64,000 nucleotides of DNA from Devosia limi DSM 17137 (GTDB lineage Bacteria; Pseudomonadota; Alphaproteobacteria; Rhizobiales; Devosiaceae), in NCBI RefSeq assembly GCF_900128975.1, contig NZ_FQVC01000003.1, forward strand, positions 186,001-250,000. Direction: 5' to 3'. How positions within the stretch are numbered: the first letter of the stretch is position 1; each line of letters begins with the position of its first letter. A program made the translations under genes and the position numbers. The notes under the pieces are model-generated. The model had not been told where the DNA came from. It was given only the letters and a program-made list of their open reading frames with translations, and made no database searches. Below are positions 7,677-16,311 of the stretch, piece after piece.

Positions 7677-9037
7677 GCGGCCTTTCGTGTGGCGAACAGT
7701 CGTTTGATCTGGCGGGGATCAATTTGCTTATCCTCAACCTTCTCAGGGACTGGCGGAGCGAGCAGCAATTGGGCGGGCTCGGCCGGCGCAGCATCGGCGG
7801 TAGCGATCAGTTGCGCATCGCGGGCGGCGATCGCCTCTATCGAGTGATCCTGCTGCTGCATGTAGATCGTTTCGCCACCAGGGACGCCCTTGAGGTCGAG
7901 CCGGCGACGGCGCTCATTCAGTGTCATCACGCTACGGGCCTTTTCCAGCACATCCATCTGGGAGGCGCTGTCCATGCGCAGCAGATTGTCGATATCGAAT
8001 TCCGTGCCCAGCGCGTCGCCGGTTTCCAGCCCTTCATCGAGGCAAAGTTCGATCGCCTCGAACAGAACCTGAAGGCACTGCGAATAATACTCGGTGTTGA
8101 GCGCCTGGACGTTGTTATAGGTTGGCTGGGCGCCAATCCCGATCTTGTAGGGCGGGACGTGATAGGTACTGCAAACCACTTCGGCCGACCATTTGAGCTG
8201 CTCGATCATCTGCGAATCGACGGCCTTCGCTGCAACCGGCTCAAACTTGAGCCCATCGCCCAGCACGGCGACCTTGCCGCGGTTCGCGCCGCTGAACATC
8301 TGTTCCCATGCGGTCTTCATCTCGGCAGCAGTGTCATCGTCAATGGCACCGGCGGCGGTCAAGATGCCACCTGGCAGCGAGCCGTTCTTGAAGAACGTGG
8401 CCGAATTGTTCTGGATCGCAAGGCCCTGCGCTGCCGCCAGCCCGCCGGCAAAAATCGGGGACAGACCAACGAGGGGATGGAAAAAGCAGTTGAACCGATC
8501 GTGGATGATTTCGCGCGCCGGGACGATGACGCGGTCTGGAAGGCCAGCCAGTTTGTCGGTGTTCAGCTCATAGAAGACTTCGCCGCTGTCGGCTACCAGT
8601 GGCTGGGTCAAGGCCGGATCAAGGATGTAGAACTTGACCACCACGCCCCGGCCATCGCGCTGCTTGAGCACGTAGGTATTGCCGCGCGATAGCTTCGAAA
8701 GCACCCAGTTTTCCATGAACTGGATGCGGTTCTGGAAGTGGTTCGGCTTGCGCAGCACCGGCGAATAGGCGGGGCTCTTAGTTTCGGTCCAGATGCCCTG
8801 CTCATCCTGCTGCACCAGCTTGATGCGCAGCTTGGAAATATCGGAGGCGATCAGCGTCTGGCAGGCAAACACGGCATGGTTCGCCAGCACGCTGTCCAGG
8901 TTCACCTCGATATTCTTCTGCCAGGCGCCGGTGAAGGGCTCCATAACGCGAGGCCACCAACCGCCGCGCGTGTCGGGGCGAGTGAGATTGCCGGCCGCCT
9001 TTTCGCGGGTGATGTTGAGGCCAAAGGGTAGACGCAT
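7673..9037 (-). CDS. Phage portal protein, HK97 family
   Basis: A 454-aa protein of the HK97 portal family (PF04860 type): VLANHAVFACQTLIASDISK near the N-terminus, LRKPNHFQNRIQFMENW, then the wing and stem, PPYKIGIG, and LDLKGVPGGETIYM near the end. It forms the dodecameric ring through which DNA is packaged. It is followed by the repeat-containing structural protein and connectors, and preceded by the capsid gene with one small gene between. Confidence 0.92.
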   Translation of the reverse strand: MRLPFGLNITREKAAGNLTRPDTRGGWWPRVMEPFTGAWQKNIEVNLDSVLANHAVFACQTLIASDISKLRIKLVQQDEQGIWTETKSPAYSPVLRKPNHFQNRIQFMENWVLSKLSRGNTYVLKQRDGRGVVVKFYILDPALTQPLVADSGEVFYELNTDKLAGLPDRVIVPAREIIHDRFNCFFHPLVGLSPIFAGGLAAAQGLAIQNNSATFFKNGSLPGGILTAAGAIDDDTAAEMKTAWEQMFSGANRGKVAVLGDGLKFEPVAAKAVDSQMIEQLKWSAEVVCSTYHVPPYKIGIGAQPTYNNVQALNTEYYSQCLQVLFEAIELCLDEGLETGDALGTEFDIDNLLRMDSASQMDVLEKARSVMTLNERRRRLDLKGVPGGETIYMQQQDHSIEAIAARDAQLIATADAAPAEPAQLLLAPPVPEKVEDKQIDPRQIKRLFATRKAA

Positions 9038-9042
9038 CAGGG

Positions 9043-9288
9043 TCAGTCCTTCGCCTGCATGCGGCGCGTTTGATACGAGTTACCCCGCTTGCGCGTAGGG
9101 CTGTTTTCGGATGGCGTCGGCTTAGGTGCGGCCGCGGACGACGTAGGGGAGACGCCATCGGGAGCGTCAGTAGCCTTACGGATGGCCTTCAGCGTGCGCC
9201 CATCGCGTTCGTTCGATGCCGCGAATTCATCGCCCGGCTGCAGGTTTTTGCCAGCGTAACGCATGGCTTTCACAGCAATGAGTTTCAT
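9043..9288 (-). CDS. Small phage protein between capsid and portal genes
   Basis: An 81-aa protein, MKLIAVKAMRYAGKNLQPGDEFAAS..., with an N-terminal half that looks like a small beta-barrel and a disordered, basic C-terminal tail. Similar short proteins with the 'Y-x-G-x-x-L-x-P-G-D' phrase are found next to portal genes; their role is not established. It lies 5 bp upstream of the portal gene. Confidence 0.7.
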   Translation of the reverse strand: MKLIAVKAMRYAGKNLQPGDEFAASNERDGRTLKAIRKATDAPDGVSPTSSAAAPKPTPSENSPTRKRGNSYQTRRMQAKD

Positions 9289-9353
9289 GCCTCGCCTCCT
9301 GTCGAAATCAGGGAAAAGGGGTCAGCCCAGATTTGGGCCGACCCCTCGTTTCA

Positions 9354-11312
9354 TCAGCCGACGTAGGCGGCGCTGTCGATGTACTGGACGGCGCCAGGGC
9401 GGCGCTTGGCCCAGTTGATGTAACGCTCGGCGCGGATGCCCACGAGGTTCATCTGCCACAGGCTGACCAGCACGGTGGCGGCGACCGGTGGATTGGTCGG
9501 GGCGCTGTCCATCTGCAGCGATGCCTGGCTGGACGCATCCAGCAGGGTTTCGCCGTCGTCGGCCAACAGGATCTCGTTGGCCTTGGCCAGGATGATGCGA
9601 TCGCCTGCGCCAACCAGCGGATCACCAGCGCCCGGGTTCGCCGGGATGTTCTCCGACAGCACCACCGGCAGACCCATGAACGTGCCGCCGCTATCGCCGT
9701 TGATGTTGATGTCGGGGAATTCGCGCTGGCCGAGCGGATTGAGCATCAGCGCAAAGCTGAGGGCCCGCATCTCGGTCATGATCCACACGGCGCCGGTCAG
9801 CGACATGTTGGCGGTGAGGAACTTGCCGAACAGAGCCTTCACGTCGGCGCGGACATGGTCAGCCGTGGTGCCGCTGGCCACCACTGGCGTGACGCCATTG
9901 GTGATCGAGGCAGGCTTGACCGTGGCAGTGCCAGCATTGGCCGGGTCGACGAAGTCTCGGTCCATCGTCTGCACGATGGTGTTGATCAGATCCTGGCGAA
10001 CGATTGCTTCAGCAGATGGGCTCGATGCGCGGACCAGCTCGTCAGTCATCACCACAATGCCGGCCAGCTTGGTCGTCCCAAGCAGGATCTGATCGAAGCC
10101 CAGGGCAGACACAGGCTTAGGCGCACCTTCACCAACCCACTGGGCAGACGATCCACCGGTCTGGCGCGGCACCTTGATGTTGAATGGGACGTTCCGCAGG
10201 CCCGGGATGCGGCCGATAATGGTTGCGGGGCGCAGCAGCTCGGCAAACTCCGAGGCCATGTTCTGGTATTCAACCAGGGGCTTGGCCCAGGCGGCATCGG
10301 TGGTGGTGCCGGCGGCGACGGCGGCCTTGAGGACCGTTTCCACTTCCGGGGTCTGATCGGCCCAGCGCTTGGCGATCTCGGCCGACTGCATCAGGTTACC
10401 CTTGCCGGCCATGAGAGCCATGGCAAAGCGGGTGAAGGCGGTGCCCTTGGCAACAGAAGCCTTGACGGCAACAGGAGCAAGCCCGGTGCTGCGCACGGCG
10501 GCGGCGGCATCAACCGAGGTCGCGGCATTGACCGGCTTGGCCGAGACAGCATTCATCTTTTCGACGGCCCGCAGGCGCTTCAGGTCGGCATCGATCGCCG
10601 CCACTTCCTGCTCCAGGGTGTCGAAATCTTCCTGTTCGGCCTGATCGGTCGAGCGGGCTTCAGCGATGCTCTTGGTCATCACTTCGTTCATGCGCGCGAC
10701 GTTGGCAGCGCGCTTGGTTTCCAGAGCAGTGATCTGCTCAGCAATGGTCGTCATTTTGGTGCCCTCCAGGGGCTTGAGGTTCACGTTGAAGGATTTCCCA
10801 GTCGCGGGAGGGTCATTCGGCCGGCGCCCCGTTTCGCCAGTCGCGGCGGGAGCATTGGTGTCGAATTGCTTGACGGAGGTGATCGACGCTTCGGCCTGGG
10901 CCGGAATGGTCACGGCGGATAGCTCCAGCCATTCCCATTTCTGGTAGATCATCCCCCAGGAATTGGGGATCTGTTCGGTGTCGATGCCGCGGAAGCCGAT
11001 CGACAGGCCGCGCACAAGGCCGGCCTTGATCAGTTTCCATGCCTTCTCGATGTCATCGGTGACATCCTTGGCGATGGTGGCGACAATCTCGATCCCCTTC
11101 GCCGTGACCTTCGCCTGAATGACGTGGCCGATCGGCTCGGTTGATCGGTGCTGCCACAGCAGAGGCAGCGGAAGATTGAAGACGGCGCCTTCGGGCAGCA
11201 CGATGTCGCCGGCCCGGTCGGTGCTGGGCGTCGAGGCAATGCCGGTAATAGTGCGCGTGTCGTCGTCCACCCCCTTGATCTCAAGGAGGCTGTAAGCTCG
11301 GTTCATGGTCAT
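9354..11312 (-). CDS. Fused prohead protease and HK97-type major capsid protein
   Basis: A 652-aa polyprotein. Residues 1-155 are a U35/S78-type prohead protease with catalytic His55 in LLWQHRSTEP and Ser104 in GLVRGLSIGF. Residues about 185-255 are an Ala/Glu/Lys coiled coil, as expected of the scaffolding (delta) domain. Residues about 290-650 are an HK97-fold capsid (GRIPGLRNVPFNI, TDELVRASS, LGQREFPDI, FMGLPVVLSENI). Protease and capsid are usually separate genes; the fused form is known in some phages and would self-process. Terminase precedes it. Confidence 0.9.
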   Translation of the reverse strand: MTMNRAYSLLEIKGVDDDTRTITGIASTPSTDRAGDIVLPEGAVFNLPLPLLWQHRSTEPIGHVIQAKVTAKGIEIVATIAKDVTDDIEKAWKLIKAGLVRGLSIGFRGIDTEQIPNSWGMIYQKWEWLELSAVTIPAQAEASITSVKQFDTNAPAATGETGRRPNDPPATGKSFNVNLKPLEGTKMTTIAEQITALETKRAANVARMNEVMTKSIAEARSTDQAEQEDFDTLEQEVAAIDADLKRLRAVEKMNAVSAKPVNAATSVDAAAAVRSTGLAPVAVKASVAKGTAFTRFAMALMAGKGNLMQSAEIAKRWADQTPEVETVLKAAVAAGTTTDAAWAKPLVEYQNMASEFAELLRPATIIGRIPGLRNVPFNIKVPRQTGGSSAQWVGEGAPKPVSALGFDQILLGTTKLAGIVVMTDELVRASSPSAEAIVRQDLINTIVQTMDRDFVDPANAGTATVKPASITNGVTPVVASGTTADHVRADVKALFGKFLTANMSLTGAVWIMTEMRALSFALMLNPLGQREFPDININGDSGGTFMGLPVVLSENIPANPGAGDPLVGAGDRIILAKANEILLADDGETLLDASSQASLQMDSAPTNPPVAATVLVSLWQMNLVGIRAERYINWAKRRPGAVQYIDSAAYVG

Positions 11313-11330
11313 TGAATTCCCCTTGGGGCT

Positions 11331-13151
11331 CTAGAAGACCCGCACGCGGTATTTCGCGGGCTTCTTTGCCTCTGGCAGTTCGTTGTCAGCGGCCCCAACG
11401 CCCATGGCGATGGTCACCACGCCGTCGATGCGGCCCCGGCTGCGCTTCTTGTCGAAGGCACGGTTGTTCATCTCATCTGAGCGGATCATCACGTTGGCCG
11501 CGCACATCGTCGTCACCGGGCTTTTATCAATGGTGACGGTCCCGTTCAGAATGCGATCCTCCAGCCGCTCGACTGAGCGCGGCATGCTGAGCGACCGTTC
11601 CTGAAACACGATACGCGGCCCCTGCCCGTGCCGAACCAGCTTGAGGCCCTCGCCCTCTGGTTCGTCTGGCCCCTCGAATTGCCAGACCGGCAGGTCAACA
11701 TCTTCGAGGGCGCAGGCCGCGGTAAAGTCGTCGATCTTGGCCGGATCAACCGCCATGAATTCGACCTTGTGACCTTCGACCAGGCGTTTCACCTGGCGCG
11801 CCACGAACGCATAATCAATCACCGCGCCATCCAGCGCAGTCATTCCACTGCGCACTGGATCTGCCGCCCATTCCTCATAAGGGGCATTGTCGTCTCGAGC
11901 CCGATCGGCAAGACCGGTCTTGGTGGTGAAATACCAAGTCTTTGACCAGAGGTGTCCCTTGGCATCCACCCACGTGGCAGTGACGGCGGTCAGATCGTTC
12001 TTCTTGGACAAGTCCAGCGAGAGCCAGCATCGACAGCCCTTGAGCTGGTCGGGGTCCACCGCGCCCAGGCATGAATTCCACGCCTCCTCGGAGATCCAGA
12101 ACCCATCGCTGCCGACTGGAATGCCGAAGTATAGCCGCTTGGTGGCGAGCGCCTCCGATAGCAACAGCTTGGCCGTCTGGACGCGCTTGCGCACGTTGTC
12201 GATCGGGAACGTGACATCGAGCGCCGGCAGAGCCTTTTGCCAGACAGCCTCGTTGTCGAAGACCGTTTCAATGTCCTCTTTGTCGACCCGAGCAATGAAG
12301 CTGAACAGGCTATCGTCCTCGGCGGCACCGGTGGCAATGCGCTGGAACAGGTCCGAATACTCGGTGCCGACGATCTGGTTTGACGCCGGGGTATTGGTGC
12401 CCAGGATCATCAGCGGGTCACCGCTCATCTTGTCGATGGCGGCTTTCCATATCTGCAGCGCATAGGCGCTTTTGAATTCGTGGATCTCGTCGGCCAACAC
12501 CGCATAGGGTCGCGGGCCGGAGATGGAATCGACACTGGCCATGGACTGAAACTTCGAGCTCGTGTCGGGGTGCTCGATCTTCCAGGCGTTGTCACCGGTG
12601 CCGCGGATAACCACAGTGCCACGGGCTTCGAGGCTATCCCCGTCGTCACAGTCTGGGATCGTCGCGCGCGACATGCCCACAGCATCCTTGAACAGGACGT
12701 TGGCCTGATCTTTGTCGCTGGCAATCGCGTAGACTTCCGAGCGCTGCTTGCCCGCAAAGCCCATCATGTAGAGGCCCATGCCTGCCATGAATGGCGACTT
12801 GGCCTGTCCCTTGCCCGTTTCCATCCAGGCCATGCGGTAGCGCCGCAAGCCGTCCTCACGAAACCAGCCATGCAGCGAGGCGGCAACAAAGCCGTGCCAC
12901 TGCAGCAGGTCGAACGGCTGGCCCTCTTTAATGCCCTCGGTCACGGTCAGCACTGACGGGAAGAACCCGCAAGCATGTTTGGCCTTGTCGGCATTGAACA
13001 TCAGGCCGCGTGCCGACCCAATCTCAAGGTCTTTGAGGTGCCGAGCGCAGGCAGCTCGAACAAACGCCCCTGCTACAATCTTGCCGTCGATAACGTCGAG
13101 TGCGTACCGGGTGGCGAGGTCGTCAGCGACCGGTCGAGCCGAGATAGGCAT
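11331..13151 (-). CDS. Terminase large subunit
   Basis: A 606-aa packaging motor. The ATPase has a Walker A-like METGKGQAKS at residues 111-120 and Walker B AVLADEIHEF with Asp221-Glu222; the C-terminal nuclease starts near WLSLDLSKKNDLTAV. The pattern fits the HK97/phi-type TerL family (PF03354 type). The ATG at 13151 was chosen over a longer frame because it leaves a 29-bp overlap with the small subunit rather than burying the start deep in it. Confidence 0.92.
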   Translation of the reverse strand: MPISARPVADDLATRYALDVIDGKIVAGAFVRAACARHLKDLEIGSARGLMFNADKAKHACGFFPSVLTVTEGIKEGQPFDLLQWHGFVAASLHGWFREDGLRRYRMAWMETGKGQAKSPFMAGMGLYMMGFAGKQRSEVYAIASDKDQANVLFKDAVGMSRATIPDCDDGDSLEARGTVVIRGTGDNAWKIEHPDTSSKFQSMASVDSISGPRPYAVLADEIHEFKSAYALQIWKAAIDKMSGDPLMILGTNTPASNQIVGTEYSDLFQRIATGAAEDDSLFSFIARVDKEDIETVFDNEAVWQKALPALDVTFPIDNVRKRVQTAKLLLSEALATKRLYFGIPVGSDGFWISEEAWNSCLGAVDPDQLKGCRCWLSLDLSKKNDLTAVTATWVDAKGHLWSKTWYFTTKTGLADRARDDNAPYEEWAADPVRSGMTALDGAVIDYAFVARQVKRLVEGHKVEFMAVDPAKIDDFTAACALEDVDLPVWQFEGPDEPEGEGLKLVRHGQGPRIVFQERSLSMPRSVERLEDRILNGTVTIDKSPVTTMCAANVMIRSDEMNNRAFDKKRSRGRIDGVVTIAMGVGAADNELPEAKKPAKYRVRVF

Positions 13152-13563
13152 CAGATGCTCGGCTCCTCGTCTTGGGTGCCGGCGCCTTTGAGGCCGATGA
13201 CCGGCGGCGCGGTGCAAGCCCGAATTCTGCTTCAAGGGTGGCTGCGTCTGACCCCAGCTCGCGCATGGCGGCGAAGTGGGGGCTGGTCCGCGCAATAGCT
13301 TTCGGATTGCCGCGCTTCGGCTTGGTCACAGCACCATGTTCGGCCACTTCCCGCAGCGAGCGGTCATAGAGGACGTAGGCGACGATCAGCCGTTGCATGG
13401 CGTGGGCATTGCCTGGCGATAGGATGTTCCGGCTTTTCAGTTCAGCCGAAACCCGGCGCCAGTGTTCCTTGGCAGCCTCAATTTCCAGCGCGTCATTGAA
13501 CAGCGCTTCCCAGTCCGGCTCTGGGACGATTTCGCCGGTGCCGTCTAGGGTTACAACGTTCAT
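13123..13563 (-). CDS. Terminase small subunit, P27 family
   Basis: A 146-aa protein matching the P27-type small terminase: WRRVSAELKSRNILSPGNAHAMQRLIVAYVLY is the typical helical core (residues about 37-68), followed by FGLAPRRRSS near the C-terminus. It recognises packaging-start DNA and hands it to the large subunit. It starts with MNVVTLDGTGEIV. The C-terminal tail is basic. Confidence 0.85.
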   Translation of the reverse strand: MNVVTLDGTGEIVPEPDWEALFNDALEIEAAKEHWRRVSAELKSRNILSPGNAHAMQRLIVAYVLYDRSLREVAEHGAVTKPKRGNPKAIARTSPHFAAMRELGSDAATLEAEFGLAPRRRSSASKAPAPKTRSRASDAYLGSTGR

Positions 13564-13682
13564 CGCAACTCATCCCCTTCGGGGATGGCCTCAACTTTTT
13601 GTTCTGAATTCGGTTTCGGTGAAAATGGAGGGGGGACGCGGGTGCAGAAGATCGGTCGATCAGGACCCGCGAAGGCCCCCCC

Positions 13683-14054
13683 CTATGGGGTCAGACGGCC
13701 CGGGGCCCGCTCCGGCTCGCCCTTAGTCAACACTGCGATGTCTATGCCCCTATCGAGGATGATCACCTTGGCATTGACGCCCAGGTTGTCGACCAGCGCC
13801 GTGAAAGCGCTCTTGAGGTGGAAGGCCTCGTCTCGGGTGACAACGTGAGGGCACTTGATCACCAGGCAATCGCCATCAGTGATGTTGAACTTTACTGCCT
13901 CGGTTCCGGTGTAGCTCTCCAGCTCGTCGATGAGCTTGCGAACGCCAAGCCCTGACCTCTCTGCCGCTTCTCCCACTTGGTCCGCCAACGCTTCGAGATC
14001 GACATTCGGGTAGCGTGGGGCAGCCTCAACGCCGAAGTGCTTGCGCCCGCTCAT
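13683..14054 (-). CDS. Hypothetical phage protein
   Basis: A 123-aa protein starting MSGRKHFGVEAAPRYP; the ATG at 14054 shares its first base with the upstream stop (TGATG). It looks like a small alpha/beta protein with the strands DCLVIKCP and AKVIILDRGIDIAVL at the C-terminal end. No family was recognised. It lies in the late operon between HNH nuclease and terminase; 120 bp separate it from the small terminase gene. Confidence 0.65.
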   Translation of the reverse strand: MSGRKHFGVEAAPRYPNVDLEALADQVGEAAERSGLGVRKLIDELESYTGTEAVKFNITDGDCLVIKCPHVVTRDEAFHLKSAFTALVDNLGVNAKVIILDRGIDIAVLTKGEPERAPGRLTP

Positions 14055-14248
14055 CACGCCACCGCCATCTCGGTTGCAAGCTGCGCCATGTATGCGGCGC
14101 TCGTCTCGCCGTAGGAGGGCTCTCGTCCATTCTGCTCGTCGGCTAGGAACTGGTTGACCATCTCGAACTCACGAGCGAAGCGGTCGGGTTCCTCGATATA
14201 CCGGCGCATCCATTCGTTGAAGCACTGAGCCATCTGAGCATTCGTCAT
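14054..14248 (-). CDS. Small hypothetical phage protein
   Basis: A 64-aa acidic, helical protein, MTNAQMAQCFNEWMRRYIEE..., with several aromatic residues and no membrane segment. It is translationally coupled to the following 123-aa gene by a one-base overlap and lies 7 bp after the HNH gene. No family was recognised. Confidence 0.65.
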   Translation of the reverse strand: MTNAQMAQCFNEWMRRYIEEPDRFAREFEMVNQFLADEQNGREPSYGETSAAYMAQLATEMAVA

Positions 14249-14255
14249 AGTGGAT

Positions 14256-14606
14256 CTATCCTCGGTTCCATGGGTGGTCAGCGGCCACTGGCCTGCCGTC
14301 CTCGGTGCTGCCCTTCACATAGCCAAGGCGTTCCTCGCTCTGCTTGACCTTGGAGTGGCAACGCCAGGGGTCCGCATCACAGAGGCTTTGGAACGGACCG
14401 GCGAAGAATGTGTTCGGGTCCAGCTTAGTCTTGGGGTCGACGTGGTCGCAGACGGTGGCGACAGTCACGCGGCCATAGCGCAGGCAGTTCTCACACAGCG
14501 GCTGCTTGAACAGCTGCTCTGCCCGGGCGCGCTTCCACCGGTTCGTCCAGTAGTGCTTGCGGTAGGCCTCGGCCTGGGGTGAACGGCGATGATGGGGCCG
14601 CGCCAC
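14256..14606 (-). CDS. HNH endonuclease (packaging-associated)
   Basis: A 116-aa protein with a zinc-bound HNH core: CENC at about residue 38, ATVCDHVDP giving the conserved His, and later WRCHSKVKQSEE with the final Cys/His. HNH nucleases next to terminase genes stimulate cleavage of cos or pac sites in several siphoviruses. The start is GTG at 14606; no in-frame ATG lies before the conserved region. Confidence 0.88.
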   Translation of the reverse strand: MARPHHRRSPQAEAYRKHYWTNRWKRARAEQLFKQPLCENCLRYGRVTVATVCDHVDPKTKLDPNTFFAGPFQSLCDADPWRCHSKVKQSEERLGYVKGSTEDGRPVAADHPWNRG

Positions 14607-14608
14607 GG

Positions 14609-14983
14609 CTATCGGATGTCGATATCGGGGACGATCACCGAAGGCTTGAACACCACACGGTAATGGTAGGCGCTGACGCTAGCTGCTTCCAGCTGCTCGG
14701 CAAAATAGGTCACGTTGTCGGACAGACCAAGGAAGTGTTTCTTGTAGGCACCCGGACCGGTCTTGCAGGTTACCGTCAACTGCCCCTTGCTGTCGGCATT
14801 TCCGAGGGAACACAGGCCCTCAACGCTCAGGATGTAGTCACCGGTGATGCCGTTATAGAAGACGACGCGGCGGTTGATCTCGAACTGGTCCGCAGCCTTC
14901 GACAGGTTGGCCGACGCGACATCGGCATCGCTGCAAGCGGCGAGCGCGACCAGTGGCAGCAACACCGCGGCGTATTTGAGCAT
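14609..14983 (-). CDS. Prophage lipoprotein
   Basis: A 124-aa protein starting MLKYAAVLLPLVALAACSD: positive n-region, hydrophobic core and lipobox LAAC with Cys17. The mature part is mostly beta, with FYNGITGDYILSVEGLC and a second Cys pair region that could form a disulfide. The ATG at 14983 is preceded by GGAG at 6 nt. It is the first gene after the terminator at 14,997-15,025 and precedes HNH and terminase. Phage lipoproteins can block superinfection; that role is inference. Confidence 0.8.
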   Translation of the reverse strand: MLKYAAVLLPLVALAACSDADVASANLSKAADQFEINRRVVFYNGITGDYILSVEGLCSLGNADSKGQLTVTCKTGPGAYKKHFLGLSDNVTYFAEQLEAASVSAYHYRVVFKPSVIVPDIDIR

Positions 14984-14996
14984 GTGGCTCTCCAGC

Positions 14997-15025
14997 AAAA
15001 AGCCCCGCTTGCTAGAGCGAGGCTT
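14997..15025 (-). terminator. Rho-independent terminator at the head of the late operon
   Basis: On the minus strand AAGCCTCGCT pairs with AGCGGGGCTT (10 bp with one G-U), loop CTAGCA, followed by a run of T. It lies just ahead of the lipoprotein ribosome-binding site, so leftward transcripts must read through it to express late genes. Confidence 0.75.
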
Positions 15026-15157
15026 GGGGAAGGTGTGATGGGTGGTGCCTAAATGGCGACTCAGGCGAGATGGATTCGCGCCCTCAAACCCCAGCGTTTC
15101 CGGGGCTTACAGGTTGATTTCCTCGGACAAAACCCCGATGCGATTCGCACTCTTATT
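15026..15157 (-). other. Untranslated late-leader segment
   Basis: No gene is seen on either strand. It holds one further hairpin (AAGCCCC / GGGGTTT, about 15,086-15,108) without a full T-run. Together with the promoter at 15,420-15,448 and the terminator at 14,997 it forms a leader of about 400 nt. Confidence 0.4.
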
Positions 15158-15277
15158 TCAGTGCGGCGTCCACTCGTCGAGGCTGCGCGGCCAGCGTCCG
15201 AACTTCATTCGAAATGCGCCACCCCAGAACACACCCCACGAAGCCACCAACACGCCCAGTCCGATAAACCATGTCAT
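15158..15277 (-). CDS. Small Trp-rich membrane protein in the late leader
   Basis: A 39-aa frame, MTWFIGLGVLVASWGVFWGG followed by a basic, amphipathic tail ending DEWTPH. Residues 3-21 are one transmembrane segment. A weak GCAGGG ribosome-binding sequence lies about 8 nt upstream. Its place in the leader downstream of the candidate late promoter is where lambda has lysis genes, so a holin-like role is possible but unproven. No homologue was recognised. Confidence 0.45.
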   Translation of the reverse strand: MTWFIGLGVLVASWGVFWGGAFRMKFGRWPRSLDEWTPH

Positions 15278-15419
15278 GTGCGGCGCCCTGCTTCACGGAT
15301 CCCGCTGTCTGCCTAGACCGGAGCCGGACCCGGGGGACCATTCGGCAGGTAAGGGATCGAAAGGGAACAAAAGCAAACGGCCCCGCATCATTTCTGACGC
15401 AAGGACCGCGATTAACCAA

Positions 15420-15448
15420 AACATAGATGATTTGGCCCGCCTTGGCAA
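15420..15448 (-). promoter_or_regulatory. Candidate late promoter (pR'-like)
   Basis: On the minus strand TTGCCA (15448-15443) and TATGTT (15425-15420) are separated by 17 bp. The site is just downstream of the 276-aa gene that closes the early operon and about 400 bp ahead of a terminator, the layout of lambda pR'-tR'. Confidence 0.5.
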
Positions 15449-15476
15449 GCAGGCCAGCGATGGCCCTTTTGCGTTA

Positions 15477-16307
15477 TCAGCCCTCTGGCTCATCGGGCAG
15501 CACAAGCGGCGGCCGATCTGCATCACGCCACCCTGTCGGCTTGCCCTTCTCTCTCGGCAGGAGGTTGAAGCAGCCCACCAGCACGTCCAGTGCGTCGAGC
15601 AGTTCCTTTTCAAGGCGGCGCCGGGCTTGTCCACCCTGCCCCAACTTCAGGTTTTCACACAGACTGCGCACCGATAGGCCGTGAACGACGATCTTGTCGA
15701 CGATGCTTGCCGCCCGCGCGCCCAGCGCCCTGCGGCAGCTATCCAGCTCGGCACGGGTGTCGTCCTGTGAGGCCGAGACCTGATCTTGGCGCGGCCCCGA
15801 CGTGTCGACACGCACCTGGGAGTAGTCAGTGGCCTGCATGGGCCCAATCTGGCTGGTTTCGTAGAGGTGGCAATAATGGGCCGCTGCCATGAACTGGGCT
15901 TCGGTCTTGCCCTTCACACGCGCCAGCCCGCCAACCAGCACTACCTGGTTCTTGGCGGCCATGATGCTGGCTTCGTGCTTGGTGGCCACCTCACCGCTGG
16001 CAACGGCATCGAGCAACCCCTGGGTAATCATCGGGTTGGGCACCAGCTCGAATTTCGGCACGGTCCGGCCTTCGCCGGCGTCGACCACCGCGCGCAGTTC
16101 GTCGACCCGACGCAAAGCTGTTTTTGACTTGGCCCCTTGCCGCGCAAGAATGGCGTGCAAAGCGCGCAGCTGCAGAATGCACTGTTCGTAGGCTTCGGAA
16201 TAAGCGGATGACAACGCCCGGGCTTGCGCCTCGGCTGCAGGAAGCTCTGATGCCGCCTGATCGAACGTCAGTGGCTTGGAGGCTTTGGCTTTGCTGGCCT
16301 TAGACAT
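15477..16307 (-). CDS. Phage regulator candidate (Q position, C-terminal HTH-like region)
   Basis: A 276-aa protein starting MSKASKAKASKPLTFDQAA. The N-terminal 70 residues are helical and basic; the C-terminal part, ASIVDKIVVHGLSVRSLCENL followed by GQGGQARRRLEKELLDALDVL, looks like the helix-turn-helix region of DUF6456-type proteins. It is the last gene of the early operon, directly before the candidate late promoter, so an activator or antiterminator of late genes is likely. The start codon is preceded by GAGAGG at 7 nt, and that sequence is locked in a 9-bp hairpin. Confidence 0.65.
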   Translation of the reverse strand: MSKASKAKASKPLTFDQAASELPAAEAQARALSSAYSEAYEQCILQLRALHAILARQGAKSKTALRRVDELRAVVDAGEGRTVPKFELVPNPMITQGLLDAVASGEVATKHEASIMAAKNQVVLVGGLARVKGKTEAQFMAAAHYCHLYETSQIGPMQATDYSQVRVDTSGPRQDQVSASQDDTRAELDSCRRALGARAASIVDKIVVHGLSVRSLCENLKLGQGGQARRRLEKELLDALDVLVGCFNLLPREKGKPTGWRDADRPPLVLPDEPEG

Positions 16308-16311
16308 AGAA

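Noticed and set aside
9333-10922. Long plus-strand open frame (529 aa) opposite the capsid gene
   Set aside because: It is the antisense of a well-supported capsid-protease gene, is rich in Gly/Arg/His as antisense frames of high-GC genes are, and shows no domain.
15053-15112. tRNA-like 3' end in the late leader (GAATCC...CGCC) as a second attachment or cryptic tRNA
   Set aside because: No D-arm or anticodon arm can be folded and the T-loop lacks TTC; it only forms a simple hairpin.
15293-15424. A 43-aa minus-strand frame starting MFWLIAVLASEMM in the late leader
   Set aside because: Its ATG lies within the -10 element of the candidate late promoter, so the transcript would start after it; no Shine-Dalgarno.
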